A DNA stretch of 64,000 bases from Conchocele bisecta (GCA_029237695.1 CM055268.1:56257131-56321130), one strand, 5' to 3'; positions 55,901-56,232 are shown, counted from the first letter of the stretch. Notes: generated from the sequence alone by a model not told the origin. Numbers and translations are program-made.

Positions 55901-55908
55901 ATAGGAAC
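1778..55908 (-). CDS. ABCA1/ABCA4/ABCA7-like ABC transporter gene, central 13 exons, partial at both ends
   Basis: This overview entry covers about 2.3 kb of coding sequence in 13 exons, listed singly below. ABCA proteins are full-length ABC transporters (TMD1-NBD1-TMD2-NBD2) that move lipids across membranes. The exons give, in order, the last part of TMD1, the segment reading [19 protein letters not shown]1 with Walker [11 protein letters not shown], signature SGGMKRKLS, Walker [13 protein letters not shown] and H-loop STHHMDEAD, an acidic linker, the SARLVED region, and the GWQLT start of TMD2. Motif wording is closest to the ABCA1/4/7 branch. Splice sites are GT/AG and phases agree except at 30015/29084. 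Introns reach about 22.7 kb and 11.9 kb. An in-frame TAA and several indels mean this copy may be a pseudogene or contain assembly errors. The large extracellular domain and NBD2 lie outside the window. Confidence 0.9.
1997..2229. mobile_element. H3-family MITE pair, degraded
   Basis: Two GATCCTGATGAGACGGCT palindromic cores lie at 2030 and 2148, and an H3 right end (GGGTTCAAAGGGTTAA) at 2218-2233. This suggests one copy inserted beside or into another. Confidence 0.65.
2235..2854. other. No supported gene
   Basis: Two overlapping short open frames exist on each strand, without splice signals, known motifs or a partner. I could not match this stretch to any repeat in the window. Confidence 0.4.
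2855..4146 (+). mobile_element. Helentron-like non-autonomous element, family A, copy 1
   Basis: It starts AACAAGAAACGAGG and ends CAAAAAACCTGGCT, followed by AAAAA. The 3' end is the inverted copy of the 5' subterminal GGCCAGGTTTTTT. The interior has one ATCGCGCTTTCCGC unit, then about three 175-bp units (GTTGGATAGTGATATGTGGT), then a GCCCG-rich tract. Similar elements are copies 2 and 3. The ORFs here are repeat artefacts. Confidence 0.8.
4193..4275. repeat. Perfect hairpin with ACCACTCATTTGAACCGTC arms
   Basis: CAAAGTGTATGTTGTTACCACTCA pairs almost fully with its complement around GTCTCGGAGAGAC. Related half-copies lie at 1299-1350 and 14638-14685. Confidence 0.9.
4500..4690. mobile_element. 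Hairpin MITE, family M8
   Basis: The outer ends ATGAGACACGCCATGTGATTTTG and its partner near 4655, and the core TCAGAGCAAATGTGGAATATA with its complement. Relatives are at 35018-35145, 36362-36436 (end only), 6478-6630 (part) and 58663-58892. Confidence 0.8.
4834..5202. mobile_element. TA-flanked MITE containing an inverted minisatellite
   Basis: The ends CGGAGCCCCGCAGGGGACAT and CGGAGCCTCTCAGGGGACAT (inverted) are flanked by TA at 4832 and 5203. The interior is a minisatellite of 20-26 bp (GTTCCC-CGAAATAACAATTT) in one orientation up to about 4985, then inverted up to 5165, making one large hairpin. This gives repetitive Asn-Ser-Phe-Pro frames on both strands. Confidence 0.88.
5460..5828 (-). 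mobile_element. tRNA-derived SINE
   Basis: On the minus strand the head reads TGGCTCAGGGGTAGAATACA (polymerase III A box) and, about 35 bases on, GTTGTCAGTTCAAAACCTAC (B box). The body has CCATCCCACTGGTCTGTCAG. The same head-body order recurs at 43330-43525. Confidence 0.7.
5853..6165. mobile_element. Hairpin MITE, family M5
   Basis: The ends GCCGATTTCATCAAAATTGC and GCAATGTTGGTGAAATAGGC are inverted, followed by AAGTATACTTTG boxes. The central hairpin TTATTACATTATCACAGTCA with its complement spans 6003-6060. It gives the intact target for family D copy 1. Confidence 0.85.
6822..6975. mobile_element. Hairpin MITE, family H2, right arm lost
   Basis: TTAACCCTTAGACCGC at the left end, then a hairpin GATTCTAAAGTGCTGTCAAA and its complement (6905-6952). 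The expected right end CAGCAGAC...AAGGGTTAA is missing here; such an end is seen at 13003-13134. Confidence 0.65.
7337..8056 (+). mobile_element. Helentron-like element, family C relative, with ACGG microsatellite
   Basis: It starts AACTCAGAAAATGTGTTC and ends GTGGTGGGGCAT before AAAAATATTCC. The 5' GATGTCCCAC matches the inverse of the 3' end. It interrupts a repeat unit seen whole at 12150 (AGTTTCATAAAAATATTCC). Inside are two copies of a unit of about 180 bp (CTGGGCTTG-CGGGGGCAGGA) and (GACG)n at 7947-8014. Confidence 0.82.
7947..8014 (+). repeat. (ACGG)n microsatellite
   Basis: About 17 perfect GACG repeats. An ACGG-type microsatellite next to a tandem core has been described for bivalve tandem-repeat MITEs and pearl elements, which supports assigning the host element to that group. 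Confidence 0.95.
8348..10885 (+). mobile_element. Helentron-like element, family A, copy 2, expanded array
   Basis: Same ends as copy 1. The target is known: left flank ...GCTACTAGAC and right flank AAAAATTGAAAAA match the uninterrupted ATGCTACTAGACAAAAATTG at 11436. It is 2.5 kb because the unit of about 150 bp has expanded to ten or so copies (8577-10080); then come the 175-bp units and a GCCCG tract. Confidence 0.85.
8577..10080 (+). repeat. Tandem array, about 150-bp unit, in element A copy 2
   Basis: ATCGCGCTTTCCGC recurs near 8577, 8728, 8875, 9030, 9182, 9336, 9482, 9632, 9780 and 9932. The unit also holds GATGATAAACACCCATGTG and TTGACCTTGACATTGGGCAC. Units differ mainly by one-base indels in homopolymers. 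Confidence 0.92.
10890..11810 (+). repeat. Four-copy direct repeat with poly-A filler
   Basis: AATAATGCTTGCTACTGGAG or AATAATGCTC versions occur at about 10910, 11049, 11210 and 11590, followed by AATAGTCCTATATTTATCTA and CCACAATATTTTCAACACAG. Low-complexity A/GA runs fill 11160-11205 and 11450-11580. The sequence AGTCTGTATATAGCACTTAC at 11407 also occurs at 8306. Confidence 0.75.
11820..12900 (+). repeat. Tandem array of about 156 bp with three-unit higher-order period
   Basis: ATGCAAGAGTTGTCATTCTTG recurs near 11940, 12093, 12245, 12401, 12558 and 12706. Block 12042-12200 is repeated almost exactly at 12503-12664, giving a higher-order period near 462 bp. Because 156 is a multiple of three, long frames ([20 protein letters not shown]) stay open; these are not genes. 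A shorter related array is at 7030-7335 and 8057-8140. Confidence 0.9.
13003..13134. mobile_element. H2-family MITE right end
   Basis: ATTCTAAAGTG...GCATGTT occurs twice (13008, 13040), followed by AACAGCAGACAAAAAATGAAG and GTAAGGGTTA. It is the half missing from 6822-6975, on the far side of the 7-13 kb repeat block. Confidence 0.55.
13396..13615. repeat. Long near-perfect hairpin
   Basis: Arms of about 100 bp pair from GCACAGGTTGAAGTAACGGAC to its complement at 13612, through TAAATACATTAAATATGCC and AATAAGCTAAACAATT. The loop is ACTCCATATGGAGG. It is probably a fold-back MITE. Confidence 0.88.
13640..14035. mobile_element. Family M7 inverted-repeat element, diverged
   Basis: The arms CTACTGTCTGTTGCACATTA and ACGTGGAACAGACAGTGGG, with AACTTTTGGCTATTAAACAC as in 32928-33452. 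The inner arms contain AATTCCATCAAATATTGAT. Confidence 0.8.
14045..14480. mobile_element. Interspersed element M9
   Basis: Holds GCACACGGCTTCTGATGGTGG, AAAATCCATTTCTTAAAAAT and AATCGAGGGTCTTTTAGGGG; the same sequence occurs inverted at 23405-23740. Related diverged copies lie at 16466-16690, 19560-19790 and 20780-21080 (ACACAAACCTAGCAGATTTT type). Confidence 0.7.
15123..16465 (+). mobile_element. Helentron-like element, family A, copy 3
   Basis: It begins AACACGAAACGAGGCAAAGC and ends AAACCTGGC before A6. It split another interspersed repeat: left part 15055-15122 (TTTACACTTTCTGGCAAACG), right part from 16466 (ATGTCTGCTAAATATA). The interior is as copy 1 with one duplicated segment (16020-16380). 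Confidence 0.8.
17091..17339. mobile_element. TTAA hairpin MITE, family H4
   Basis: A near-identical sister of 33969-34210: left end CTCTTTGCATGCTGGGAAA, the same AATTGAGTCC hairpin, and TTAA on the right (17340). The left flank is TCAA. Confidence 0.85.
18210..18832 (+). mobile_element. Helentron-like element, family D, copy 3 (623 bp)
   Basis: It starts AACAATAGTGCCGCAAG and ends GGAAAAACGGTCATAT before AAAAAC. The interior has two units of about 170 bp (CATCTTCAATATGTGTAGAAG; ACTGAACGGTTTCGGAGGAG). The length equals that of the copy at 41302. Confidence 0.82.
19058..19165 (+). mobile_element. SINE-like fragment (AACGGCCTATCAACAGCTAA)
   Basis: TTTAACGGCCTATCAACAGC, GGTCATGTTAGGCC and GGGTTCGATCCCATTTTAAC followed by CTGCTGCATTGGGGGG. 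Shorter relatives are at 1017-1095 and 25676-25760. GGTTCGATCC resembles a B box. Confidence 0.6.
19560..21080. other. M9-type repeat remnants around fold-back element F
   Basis: Two half-copies (19560-19790; 20775-21080) share TCCTGTGTGCCAGAAAGTGTA-type ends and CTCGGC-TGTGTTTTTATGAA. Between them (20240-20775) I see only AT-rich sequence and no gene. Confidence 0.55.
19958..20240. mobile_element. Fold-back element F, left half
   Basis: Shares TATTTACACAATTCCCTAAC, TCTCTGTCCAAAATTTATAT and CTTGGAAAAGTCGCGGGAAT with the copies at 21093 and 25822. It stops after GACGAGGCCTTCCGGCC without the mirror arm. Confidence 0.75.
21093..21460. mobile_element. Fold-back element F with perfect hairpin
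   Basis: Same lead sequence, then a hairpin centred at AGGCCTTCCGGCCTT with arms of about 75 bp (21298-21456). It supplies the uninterrupted TTCCACAAAAAGGCCATTC used to date element B. Confidence 0.88.
21794..21940. mobile_element. Fold-back MITE (CACGGCACTAACCTACTATT ends)
   Basis: AGAATAGTAGGTTAGTGCCG pairs with its complement at 21920-21940; inside, AACGGGATGGGCGAGG pairs with its partner. A partial copy is at 14505-14615 and an end at 14693-14760. Confidence 0.88.
22085..22785 (-). mobile_element. Long H1-family TTAA element
   Basis: TTAA at 22081-22084 and 22786-22789 flank inverted ends AGGTACATGCCCACGCAGTA and AGTACATTCAGTAGGCAC. It is inverted relative to the copy at 245 and shares its terminal 150 bp, but the middle carries a coding fragment (22278-22513). 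Confidence 0.8.
22278..22513 (-). pseudogene. Coding fragment inside a TTAA element, frameshifted
   Basis: On the minus strand an ATG at 22513 opens [32 protein letters not shown] (GA)n run near 22420 then shifts the frame, and the next frame reads [30 protein letters not shown] before a stop at 22278. The basic N-terminus followed by NIG-x-x-x-x-W-x-x-L resembles the start of transposon-associated or DNA-binding proteins common in invertebrates. It lies wholly within the long TTAA element 22085-22785, which is 200 bp longer than its relatives. It could be a transposase N-terminus or a captured host exon. Confidence 0.45.
22808..22992. mobile_element. Fold-back MITE (GGATTCCGCTGGCGAT ends)
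   Basis: GGATTCCGCTGGCGAT and CCCCAACGGAATCCCTGG are inverted ends, with AATTGGCGATAAAAAATTAC boxes inside. A second copy is at 40491-40663. Confidence 0.82.
22990..24120. other. No gene seen; repeat remnants
   Basis: Apart from M9 (23405-23740) this has a short duplication GGGGTGGGAACAGCCCTAAAT repeated four times near 23810-23890 and a hairpin at 24070-24120 (GGGGAATATTG, CAATATTCCCCC). It lies in the last large ABCA intron. Confidence 0.5.
23405..23740. mobile_element. Interspersed element M9, inverted copy
   Basis: It is the reverse complement of 14130-14475 in order: AACTCATTTTGCGGATCCCTA, GGTGTTATTTTGAGAAAATG, GACTCGATTTGTG-AAAAAACTG, CAGAACCTGTGTGCCAAAAA, and GAGCCAGCTCTGGGAC at the end. 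Confidence 0.75.
24136..24170 (-). pseudogene. Duplicated ABCA exon end with donor site
   Basis: The minus strand reads ATGGCCGAAGAGGACATAG followed by gtgagtg, nearly the same as the 3' end of exon 24668-24790 (ATGGCCGAAGACGATACAG then gtgagtg). Upstream of it lies unrelated MITE sequence, so only the exon border was copied. It is probably an inert partial duplication; use as an alternative short exon is possible but unsupported. Confidence 0.5.
24178..24322. mobile_element. MITE, family M6, left end truncated
   Basis: It has the internal GATCAGCCAGTGCATCTGTA and right end CCCATTTCTCCAGTCACAACC type of 24800-25018; the left inverted end is missing. Confidence 0.6.
24370..24608. mobile_element. 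TTAA hairpin MITE, family H3
   Basis: Flanked by TTAA at 24366 and 24609. The core is GATCCTAATGAGACGGCTCG and its complement. The ends are CCCTTTCACC and GTGTTGAAAGGG. Confidence 0.88.
24668..24790 (-). CDS. ABCA exon: basic linker before TMD2
   Basis: With the acceptor CTAG before GTGG, the exon completes a glycine codon from the previous exon and reads [40 protein letters not shown], then one base. It ends ACAG followed by gtgagt. The basic stretch and the TDLMAEDD segment lie where ABCA1 has its cytosolic linker ahead of TMD2. A later AG (before GTCGG) was rejected because it breaks the frame. A similar exon-end sequence with donor recurs about 530 bp downstream near 24136. Confidence 0.88.
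24800..25018. mobile_element. MITE, family M6
   Basis: The ends TGTGGCTGTGACTGGAGAAA and TTTCTTCAGTCACAAATA are inverted, with inner GGGGCTTATGGATTTTG boxes and GATCCTGATCAGCCTGTGC. Confidence 0.8.
25443..25527 (-). CDS. ABCA exon: VFLKVTEE linker
   Basis: It encodes [18 protein letters not shown] then [10 protein letters not shown]. It joins in phase 0 to SDTSLEE of the previous exon, recreating the conserved [12 protein letters not shown] of ABCA proteins, and leaves one base for the next exon. The acceptor is TTTGCAG-like and the donor is GATG then gtgagt. The remaining sequence is a charged cytosolic linker. Confidence 0.93.
25822..26275. mobile_element. Fold-back element F with duplicated hairpin, interrupted
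   Basis: Lead sequence as in 21093-21460. One full hairpin (26017-26170), then a second arm (26175-26275) that breaks at TTCCAC and resumes at 28985 (AAAAAGGCCATTCATTCCTA) after element B. Confidence 0.85.
26276..28984 (+). mobile_element. Helentron-like element, family B, with long tandem array
   Basis: It starts AACAAGAGCTGTAGG and ends ATTCTTCGAATAGTCGAGCT, followed by AAAAAGGCC. The 5' subterminal ATAGCTCGACTA is the inverse of the 3' end. It is inserted into a palindromic MITE whose intact form reads TTCCACAAAAAGGCCATTC (21430). The interior is a tandem repeat of about 160-180 bp (TTGATGTACATCACTAGGAG; TTGTCCAAGTATGGT) at 26400-26810 and 27725-28915, with family A core sequence between. 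Confidence 0.88.
26820..27735 (+). repeat. Family A core embedded in element B
   Basis: It begins ACTAGATGGCCGCGGCCTGC, as in the family A 5' part, then has three units with TTGACCTTGACATTGGGCAC and ACTTTAACCAAAAA runs. The family A ends are absent, so it was carried as array material rather than as a whole element. Confidence 0.75.
29084..29292 (-). CDS. ABCA exon: post-NBD1 regulatory region (SARLVED, SDTSLEE)
   Basis: It encodes [69 protein letters not shown]. The SARLVED and GISDTSLEE motifs match the conserved segment following NBD1 in ABCA1-like transporters. The next exon continues VFLKVTEE. The acceptor is TTCCAG and the donor GAAGAG then gtgggt. Degenerate copies of its 5' border recur in the upstream intron (29340-29690). 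Confidence 0.95.
29340..29690 (-). repeat. Degenerate copies of the 29084-29292 exon 5' border
   Basis: An 85-90 bp stretch covering the acceptor and first codons (CACTTTCTTCACTGACAATC on the plus strand) is repeated at about 29352 with high identity, and more weakly at about 29440, 29567 and 29637. The copies keep the CTGACAATCCT core next to an acceptor-like CTGGAAG/CTGTAG. Confidence 0.75.
29730..29970. mobile_element. MITE, family M6, in ABCA intron
   Basis: The ends TGTGGCTGTGACTGCAGAAA and CATTTCGCCAGTCACAACCA are inverted. The interior has GATCCTGATAAGACTGTGCG and TAGCAATTTATATTGCTTGT. Confidence 0.82.
30015..30112 (-). CDS. ABCA exon: acidic linker after NBD1
   Basis: It encodes [20 protein letters not shown] then [13 protein letters not shown]. 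It begins in phase 0 after ATTTCAG, matching the previous exon, and is followed by gtatgt. Such poorly conserved acidic stretches are usual between NBD1 and TMD2 in ABCA proteins. The exon ends in phase 2, whereas exon 29084-29292 needs phase 1, so either a small exon in between was missed or there is a one-base error or lesion. The exon call rests on reading frame, splice signals and position. Confidence 0.75.
30115..30664. other. ABCA intron sequence without recognised elements
   Basis: AT-rich; AACCCAGTAAATTTGGTTGG and CCAACCAAACTACTTGATTT near 30530-30590 form a weak inverted pair. No coding signal. Confidence 0.5.
30665..30985 (-). repeat. About 200-bp direct duplication of the 3' border of the H-loop exon
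   Basis: The segment around 30665-30785 repeats 30865-30985: both hold a GAATTCC block, CTATGTATTTT, the exon donor (TCCTTAC versus GCCTTAC) and the exon end (GACCAGC-TCCGTA-GCTTG and CAGACATTGGT). The distal copy is degenerate and out of use. Confidence 0.8.
30922..31181 (-). CDS. ABCA exon: NBD1 H-loop and start of linker
   Basis: It encodes (G)[55 protein letters not shown], then an acidic and serine/arginine-rich tail ending TLVDVQ. The histidine of STHH is the catalytic H-loop residue. It starts in phase 1 after ACTTTAAG and ends in phase 0 at CCAG then gtaagg. Partial copies of its first 80 or so bases with the acceptor are repeated upstream at 31200-31830, and a degenerate copy of its 3' border lies at 30712-30785. 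Confidence 0.95.
31200..31830 (-). repeat. Tandem array of truncated ABCA H-loop exon copies
   Basis: Five partial copies (last one truncated) follow the genuine exon start, with a period of about 138-140 bp: the CCTGGGAGATTATAG block recurs at 31104 (real exon), 31242, 31382, 31522, 31661 and 31798. Each full copy holds the 3' splice acceptor, the sequence for [17 protein letters not shown], and a stretch of intron, but no donor. They diverge slightly (VLGDRI, ILGDCI), so they are not an assembly stutter of identical reads. Confidence 0.9.
31960..32285. mobile_element. MITE, family M6, containing another hairpin
   Basis: The ends TGTGGCTATAACTGAATAAA and TTTCTCCATTCACAGTCACA are of family M6. 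It holds the hairpin element 32027-32150 (TTAGCTTAACAGACTG arms; GGGCCTG...CGGGCCCTGG ends). Confidence 0.75.
32465..32700. mobile_element. MITE, family M6
   Basis: The ends TGTGGATGTGACTGGAGAAA and TTTCTCCAGTCACATATA are inverted. The interior matches 29730-29970 (AGTGTAGCTCCTGATCAAAT). Confidence 0.8.
32703..32885. mobile_element. Fold-back MITE with GGGCCCGGTTG ends
   Basis: The arms GGGCCCGGTTGTTCAAAACAT and its complement pair across a hairpin containing GATTTAACCATTCAGTTAAGG. The left arm has a duplicated GGACTGTTAAATCCTTAAC. A sister hairpin is at 32027-32150. Confidence 0.88.
32928..33452. mobile_element. Large inverted-repeat element, family M7
   Basis: The outer arms CTACTGTCTGTTCCACGTTTTGC and GCAAAACATGGAACAGACAG, and the next arm segments (GAACTTTTGGCTATTAAACA), are inverted. 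It has no reading frame of note. Confidence 0.85.
33783..33920 (-). CDS. ABCA exon: NBD1 signature and Walker B
   Basis: It encodes (G)[45 protein letters not shown]. With the serine and first glycine base from the previous exon the signature is SGGMKRKLS; Walker B is VILDEP with the catalytic glutamate, followed by the D-loop region. Length 138 fits phase 1 in and out, and the next exon completes [17 protein letters not shown]. Splice sites are GTGTAG and AAG then gtacga. Confidence 0.96.
33969..34210. mobile_element. TTAA hairpin MITE, family H4
   Basis: Flanked by TTAA at 33965 and 34211. The ends are CTCTTTGCATGCTGGGAAA and TTTCGCCGCTAGCATGGAAAG; the core hairpin is AATTGAGTCCTGAGGACTCAATT. 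Confidence 0.88.
34393..34512. repeat. Perfect hairpin in ABCA intron
   Basis: TTATTTCTCCACCAAAAATGGC and CAAGTTGGGAGTGCTTTAGA pair fully with complements around GTCTCATTGAGAC. Confidence 0.9.
34841..34980 (-). CDS. ABCA exon: NBD1 helical subdomain, contains an in-frame TAA
   Basis: The frame set by both neighbours reads (L)[25 protein letters not shown], stop, [20 protein letters not shown]. The stop lies where family members have a glutamate (M-E-Q-M), so a single GAA-to-TAA change would account for it. Splice sites are intact (GTTGCAG acceptor, TCCG then gtatgt donor) and the phases fit both neighbours, so the rest of the exon is still well preserved. A protein stopping here would lose the ABC signature and Walker B of NBD1 and everything after. 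It could be a true nonsense allele, pseudogene decay or a base error. Confidence 0.92.
35155..35365. repeat. Long hairpin in ABCA intron
   Basis: ACTCCGGTGTGTGAC-AAGGATATTCCACCC and GTCAGAATATGTTGTCAGAAAC pair with complements across GAGGCTTTGCCGAG. The left outer segment (ACTAAGAGTATTCCATATAT) is repeated twice. Confidence 0.88.
36005..36090. mobile_element. Family M5 MITE, right end only
   Basis: TACTCCCTCAAAGTATACTTTGC and GCAATGTTGGTGAAATTGGC match the right end of 5853-6165. Confidence 0.65.
36116..36247 (-). CDS. ABCA exon: NBD1 Q-loop region
   Basis: It encodes (M)[18 protein letters not shown] then [20 protein letters not shown] and NVLFDL. The CPQHNVLFD segment is the Q-loop, which couples ATP binding to the transmembrane domains. 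It enters with one base finishing Met and leaves two bases (CT) that are completed to Leu in the next exon, giving FDLLTVDEH as in ABCA1-like proteins. The donor is CT then gtaagt. Confidence 0.95.
36495..36666 (-). CDS. ABCA exon: NBD1 start with Walker A
   Basis: It reads [20 protein letters not shown], then [20 protein letters not shown], then [16 protein letters not shown]. The Walker A P-loop [10 protein letters not shown] binds ATP phosphates in all ABC ATPases, and the [13 protein letters not shown] stretch corresponds to the A-loop region. The acceptor is CCACAG and the donor splits the ATG methionine codon (AT then gtaagt); the next exon supplies G. Length 172 fits phase 1 in and phase 2 out. 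Confidence 0.95.
36696..36991. mobile_element. TTAA hairpin MITE, family H2
   Basis: It lies between TTAA at 36692 and 36992. The core is a hairpin around TTTAGAATCATTTCC and the arms carry the family words GTCATCTGCTGTT and CTGCAGACGAC. It shares the 36992 TTAA with the following H1 element. Confidence 0.75.
36996..37477 (+). mobile_element. TTAA-flanked MITE, family H1
   Basis: Flanked by TTAA at 36992-36995 and 37478-37481. The inverted ends are AGGTACATGCCCACTCAGTA and TGGTACATTCCCACTCAGTA. Its interior aligns along its length with 245-744. Confidence 0.9.
37482..37713. mobile_element. TTAA hairpin MITE, family H3
   Basis: Bounded by TTAA at 37478 and 37714. The ends are CCCTTTCAAC and its complement; the core is the palindrome GAGCCGGCTCGTAACGAGCC within AGTGCAGATCC...GGATCTCCACT. 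Confidence 0.88.
37727..37931. mobile_element. TTAA hairpin MITE, family H3
   Basis: Bounded by TTAA at 37723 and 37932, with the same core palindrome as the previous copy. The right half is nearly identical to it and the left end reads CCCTTTGAACCCGAAAGCC. Confidence 0.88.
38262..38823. mobile_element. Inverted-repeat element, M7-related
   Basis: The arms CTGTCTGTTTCACGAAAGCTG and CAGCTTTCGTGAAACAGACT are inverted, as are GCCCAAATTTTACGGCTATATA and its partner. It contains the TTCCCATGTTAAATCTCC inverted pair. Confidence 0.85.
38878..39145. mobile_element. Hairpin MITE, family M5
   Basis: The ends TAGCCTACTTCAGCAAAATT and GATTTTGATCAAATAAGCTA match family M5; GTACACTTAGAGGGAG and CTCCCTCAGAGTATAC are the subterminal boxes. 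The central hairpin is shortened. Confidence 0.8.
39427..39760 (-). CDS. ABCA exon: TMD1 to NBD1 connector ([16 protein letters not shown])
   Basis: The acceptor TTTCCAG precedes AGC CTG; the donor is AATCAAG then gtagat. It has 111 codons in phase 0 plus one base. The peptide runs from [20 protein letters not shown] through a hydrophobic helix ([20 protein letters not shown]) to the hallmark [19 protein letters not shown], then [13 protein letters not shown]. This block is strongly conserved between TMD1 and NBD1 in ABCA1-like proteins, where it forms the last helix and the entry to the cytosolic domain. The next exon (36495-36666) completes the split alanine codon. Confidence 0.94.
39782..39988. 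mobile_element. TTAA hairpin MITE, family H2
   Basis: Flanked by TTAA at 39778 and 39989. The long hairpin has its centre at GTCTCCAGTGGAGAC. It serves as the empty-site reference for element C at 44629. Confidence 0.9.
40491..40663. mobile_element. Fold-back MITE (GGATTCCGCTGGCGAT ends), copy 2
   Basis: GGGATTCCGCTGGCGATAAA and TTCCCCAGCGGAATCCCTGG bound an AT-rich hairpin like that at 22808. Confidence 0.85.
40782..40989. mobile_element. TTAA hairpin MITE, family H3, core deleted
   Basis: Flanked by TTAA at 40778 and 40990, with family ends. The GAGCCGGCTCG palindrome has been lost, leaving AGATCCAGGATCTGCA. Confidence 0.8.
41302..41924 (+). mobile_element. Helentron-like element, family D, copy 1 (623 bp)
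   Basis: It starts AACAAGAGTGCCGTAAG and ends TAAAACAGTCGTAT before AAAAATTAATAAATTT. The intact target is seen at 6045-6070 (AGTATAATAAAAATTAATAA), proving insertion into A5. It carries two units of about 170 bp as in copy 3. Confidence 0.87.
41943..42110. mobile_element. Pogo-like fragment
   Basis: ACAGTAGAGCAACGGTATCTCGAATATC resembles a pogo-type end, with further TATCTCGA repeats to 42110 on both strands. The right end is not resolved because family D copy 2 follows. Confidence 0.5.
42222..43060 (+). mobile_element. Family D element, copy 2, with giant GC tetranucleotide tract
   Basis: It starts AACAAGAGTGCCGCAATTC and has the two 170-bp units. The short GCCGCCCGC motif seen in copies 1 and 3 is expanded to about 300 bp of CCCG repeats (42759-43060). 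The right end is unclear because the repeat runs straight into the older MITE's AAAATTTCTCCC. Confidence 0.75.
42759..43060 (+). repeat. (CCCG)n tract, about 300 bp
   Basis: Almost pure CCCG with occasional shifts (CCGCCCG, CCCGACCCG). All long Pro/Ala/Arg or Gly/Arg reading frames here come from this repeat and are not genes. Confidence 0.97.
43330..43525 (-). mobile_element. tRNA-derived SINE, second copy
   Basis: The minus strand has TGGCCTAGGGGTTAGAAAAC (A box) and GTTGGTGGTTCAAACTTCGC (B box), then CCATCCCACTGGTCTGTTGG as in 5460-5828, and a tail with TGACCTTAGCTATTGCTGGG. Confidence 0.72.
43574..43796 (-). CDS. ABCA exon: end of TMD1, with frame disruptions
   Basis: It starts after a TTACAG acceptor in phase 0 with [16 protein letters not shown] and continues to TIVQCFLI. 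The expected continuation is then spread over other frames: VLF, then SHSNLAAA, then [20 protein letters not shown] in yet another frame. This requires an extra base near 43700, another near 43690 and a one-base loss near 43667. The exon ends at a GTG/gtgcgt donor. Its 223-base length is one more than a multiple of three, as expected from these indels between two phase-0 junctions. The family resemblance is clear on both sides of each break. Confidence 0.85.
43888..44422. mobile_element. TA-flanked MITE (pogo/mariner-like)
   Basis: Inverted ends CAGTAGAAGATCGATCTCTC and its complement (GAGAGATCAATCTTCTACTG) are flanked by TA at 43886 and 44423; length 535 bp. CAGT ends with TA duplications and a 'tctcgaa' motif are typical of pogo/Tigger-derived elements. 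No transposase is present. Confidence 0.85.
44459..45015. mobile_element. TTAA hairpin MITE, family H2, interrupted
   Basis: Flanked by TTAA at 44455 and 45016. The centre is GTCTCCAGTGGAGAC, with the AGTGGAGACGATTCTC block duplicated. The right arm is split by element C (44629-44973). Confidence 0.9.
44629..44973 (+). mobile_element. Helentron-like element, family C, 345 bp
   Basis: It starts AACAAGAAATGCTCTG and ends AACCCGGTGGCAT before AAAAACAGC. The 5' subterminal GGATGCCACC is the inverse of the 3' end. Comparison with the intact H2 hairpin at 39940 (AAAAATGAAAAACAGCAGAC) shows exact insertion into A5. It contains GACGGACGGACAGACAGACG and a TAGCCACATAA repeat. Confidence 0.88.
45095..45180. 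other. Unique spacer before the LINE
   Basis: A short stretch between the nested MITE cluster and the LINE target duplication; nothing recognisable. Confidence 0.5.
45181..45193. repeat. LINE target-site duplication, 3' side
   Basis: CCAGTTTATGTTG occurs here directly before the T-rich tract and again at 54832-54844, the expected signature of target-primed reverse transcription. Confidence 0.85.
45231..47884 (-). other. LINE 3' region with internal direct duplication
   Basis: I see no coding sequence. A block with GTCTCGTTAATNTCCCAGTA and AGGCAATCCATACCAGA occurs twice, at about 46530-46640 and 47280-47390, and its neighbour (CAGATTGGGTTTGTCTTAAT) at 46690 and 47220. Homopolymers of about 20 A (46220) and about 18 C (47133) are present. 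Confidence 0.6.
47885..48881 (-). pseudogene. LINE ORF2, RNase H domain and C-terminal Cys/His tail
   Basis: [32 protein letters not shown] and [19 protein letters not shown] carry the RNase H acidic residues. A frame change lies between 48486 and 48390. The end of the reading frame has [13 protein letters not shown], the Cys/His tail common in such LINEs. The 3' region starts below about 47885. Confidence 0.88.
49040..50700 (-). pseudogene. LINE ORF2, reverse transcriptase domain (frameshifted)
   Basis: Palm motifs are clear at 49987-49460: [32 protein letters not shown] and the catalytic [11 protein letters not shown]. The thumb continues at 49433 ([20 protein letters not shown]) and 49225 ([20 protein letters not shown]), each in a different frame. 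The N-terminal fingers lie in 50700-50030, also interrupted. Confidence 0.9.
50817..51808 (-). pseudogene. LINE ORF2, endonuclease domain (frameshifted)
   Basis: It begins [20 protein letters not shown] at 51808, with the APE-family motifs [29 protein letters not shown] and, further on, [11 protein letters not shown]. The first 100 bases and the rest are in different frames (break near 51700), and another break lies near 51260. These motifs carry the metal-binding and catalytic residues that nick target DNA. Confidence 0.85.
52240..53902 (-). pseudogene. LINE ORF1, gag-like protein with CCHC zinc knuckles (broken)
   Basis: It starts at ATG 53902 with [20 protein letters not shown], has a Ser/Thr/Gln-rich N-terminus, then a folded region ([20 protein letters not shown]). 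The frame breaks near 53300. Downstream, [14 protein letters not shown] (CX2CX4HX4C) and [13 protein letters not shown] (a related CX2C...HX4C knuckle) follow, separated by a TGA at 53130-53132. A low-complexity tail runs to about 52240. In I-type LINEs ORF1 binds the element RNA. Confidence 0.8.
53903..54831 (-). other. LINE 5' untranslated region
   Basis: It is AT-rich with two copies, about 130 bp apart, of a CGTACGTTGGC-CC-TAGACTATA block (53990 and 54125 on the plus strand), possibly promoter monomers, and a (GCAGA)n run at 54640-54667. Confidence 0.5.
54832..54844. repeat. LINE target-site duplication, 5' side
   Basis: This is the second copy of CCAGTTTATGTTG, placed at the LINE 5' end; it fixes the 5' boundary at 54831. 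Confidence 0.85.
54933..55140. mobile_element. Hairpin MITE, family H2
   Basis: The left end CCCTTACGCTGCTG follows TTAA at 54929. The core hairpin is AGAATCATTTTGATTGGAAA. It lies inside another inverted-repeat element whose arms (CCTATAAATAAACCCATTC) are at 54895-54928 and 55146-55185. Confidence 0.75.
55686..55908 (-). CDS. ABCA exon: TMD1 helices with the [15 protein letters not shown] motif
   Basis: The acceptor is TATAG before the exon and the donor is CTCAAG then gtaat. It enters with one base completing a codon and ends in phase 0, giving 74 codons. The peptide has a hydrophobic helix ([19 protein letters not shown]), the conserved cytoplasmic segment [20 protein letters not shown], then a second long hydrophobic run ([20 protein letters not shown]). 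In ABCA1-type proteins this is the middle of transmembrane domain 1. It joins in phase to the exon at 43574-43796 across an intron holding the LINE. No further upstream ABCA exon is visible between 55908 and 64000. Confidence 0.93.
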
Positions 55909-56232
55909 CTATAAATCATAAATAGTAGTATTAATACAATCAAGTCTGCCAGCAGAGAATGCAGGGAAATATGTACAAATTGATGACAATCCAACAAACT
56001 ACACTATATGTGAAGAATTATCAGAACAGGTTAATTAGTGAAATAACTGTACTGCTTGAAAGCAGTTTTGTTAAGAAATCAACCACATTGAGTACTTGGG
56101 GCTTAACATCAGCTCAACAGCAAGGTCATATAGAGAAAGTAAAGCACCTGCATAGAAGGGGGAGGTACCTGCATAGAAGGGGGAGGCAGAGTACCATGCT
56201 TTCAGTATTGAAATTACAATTCACTTTCCACA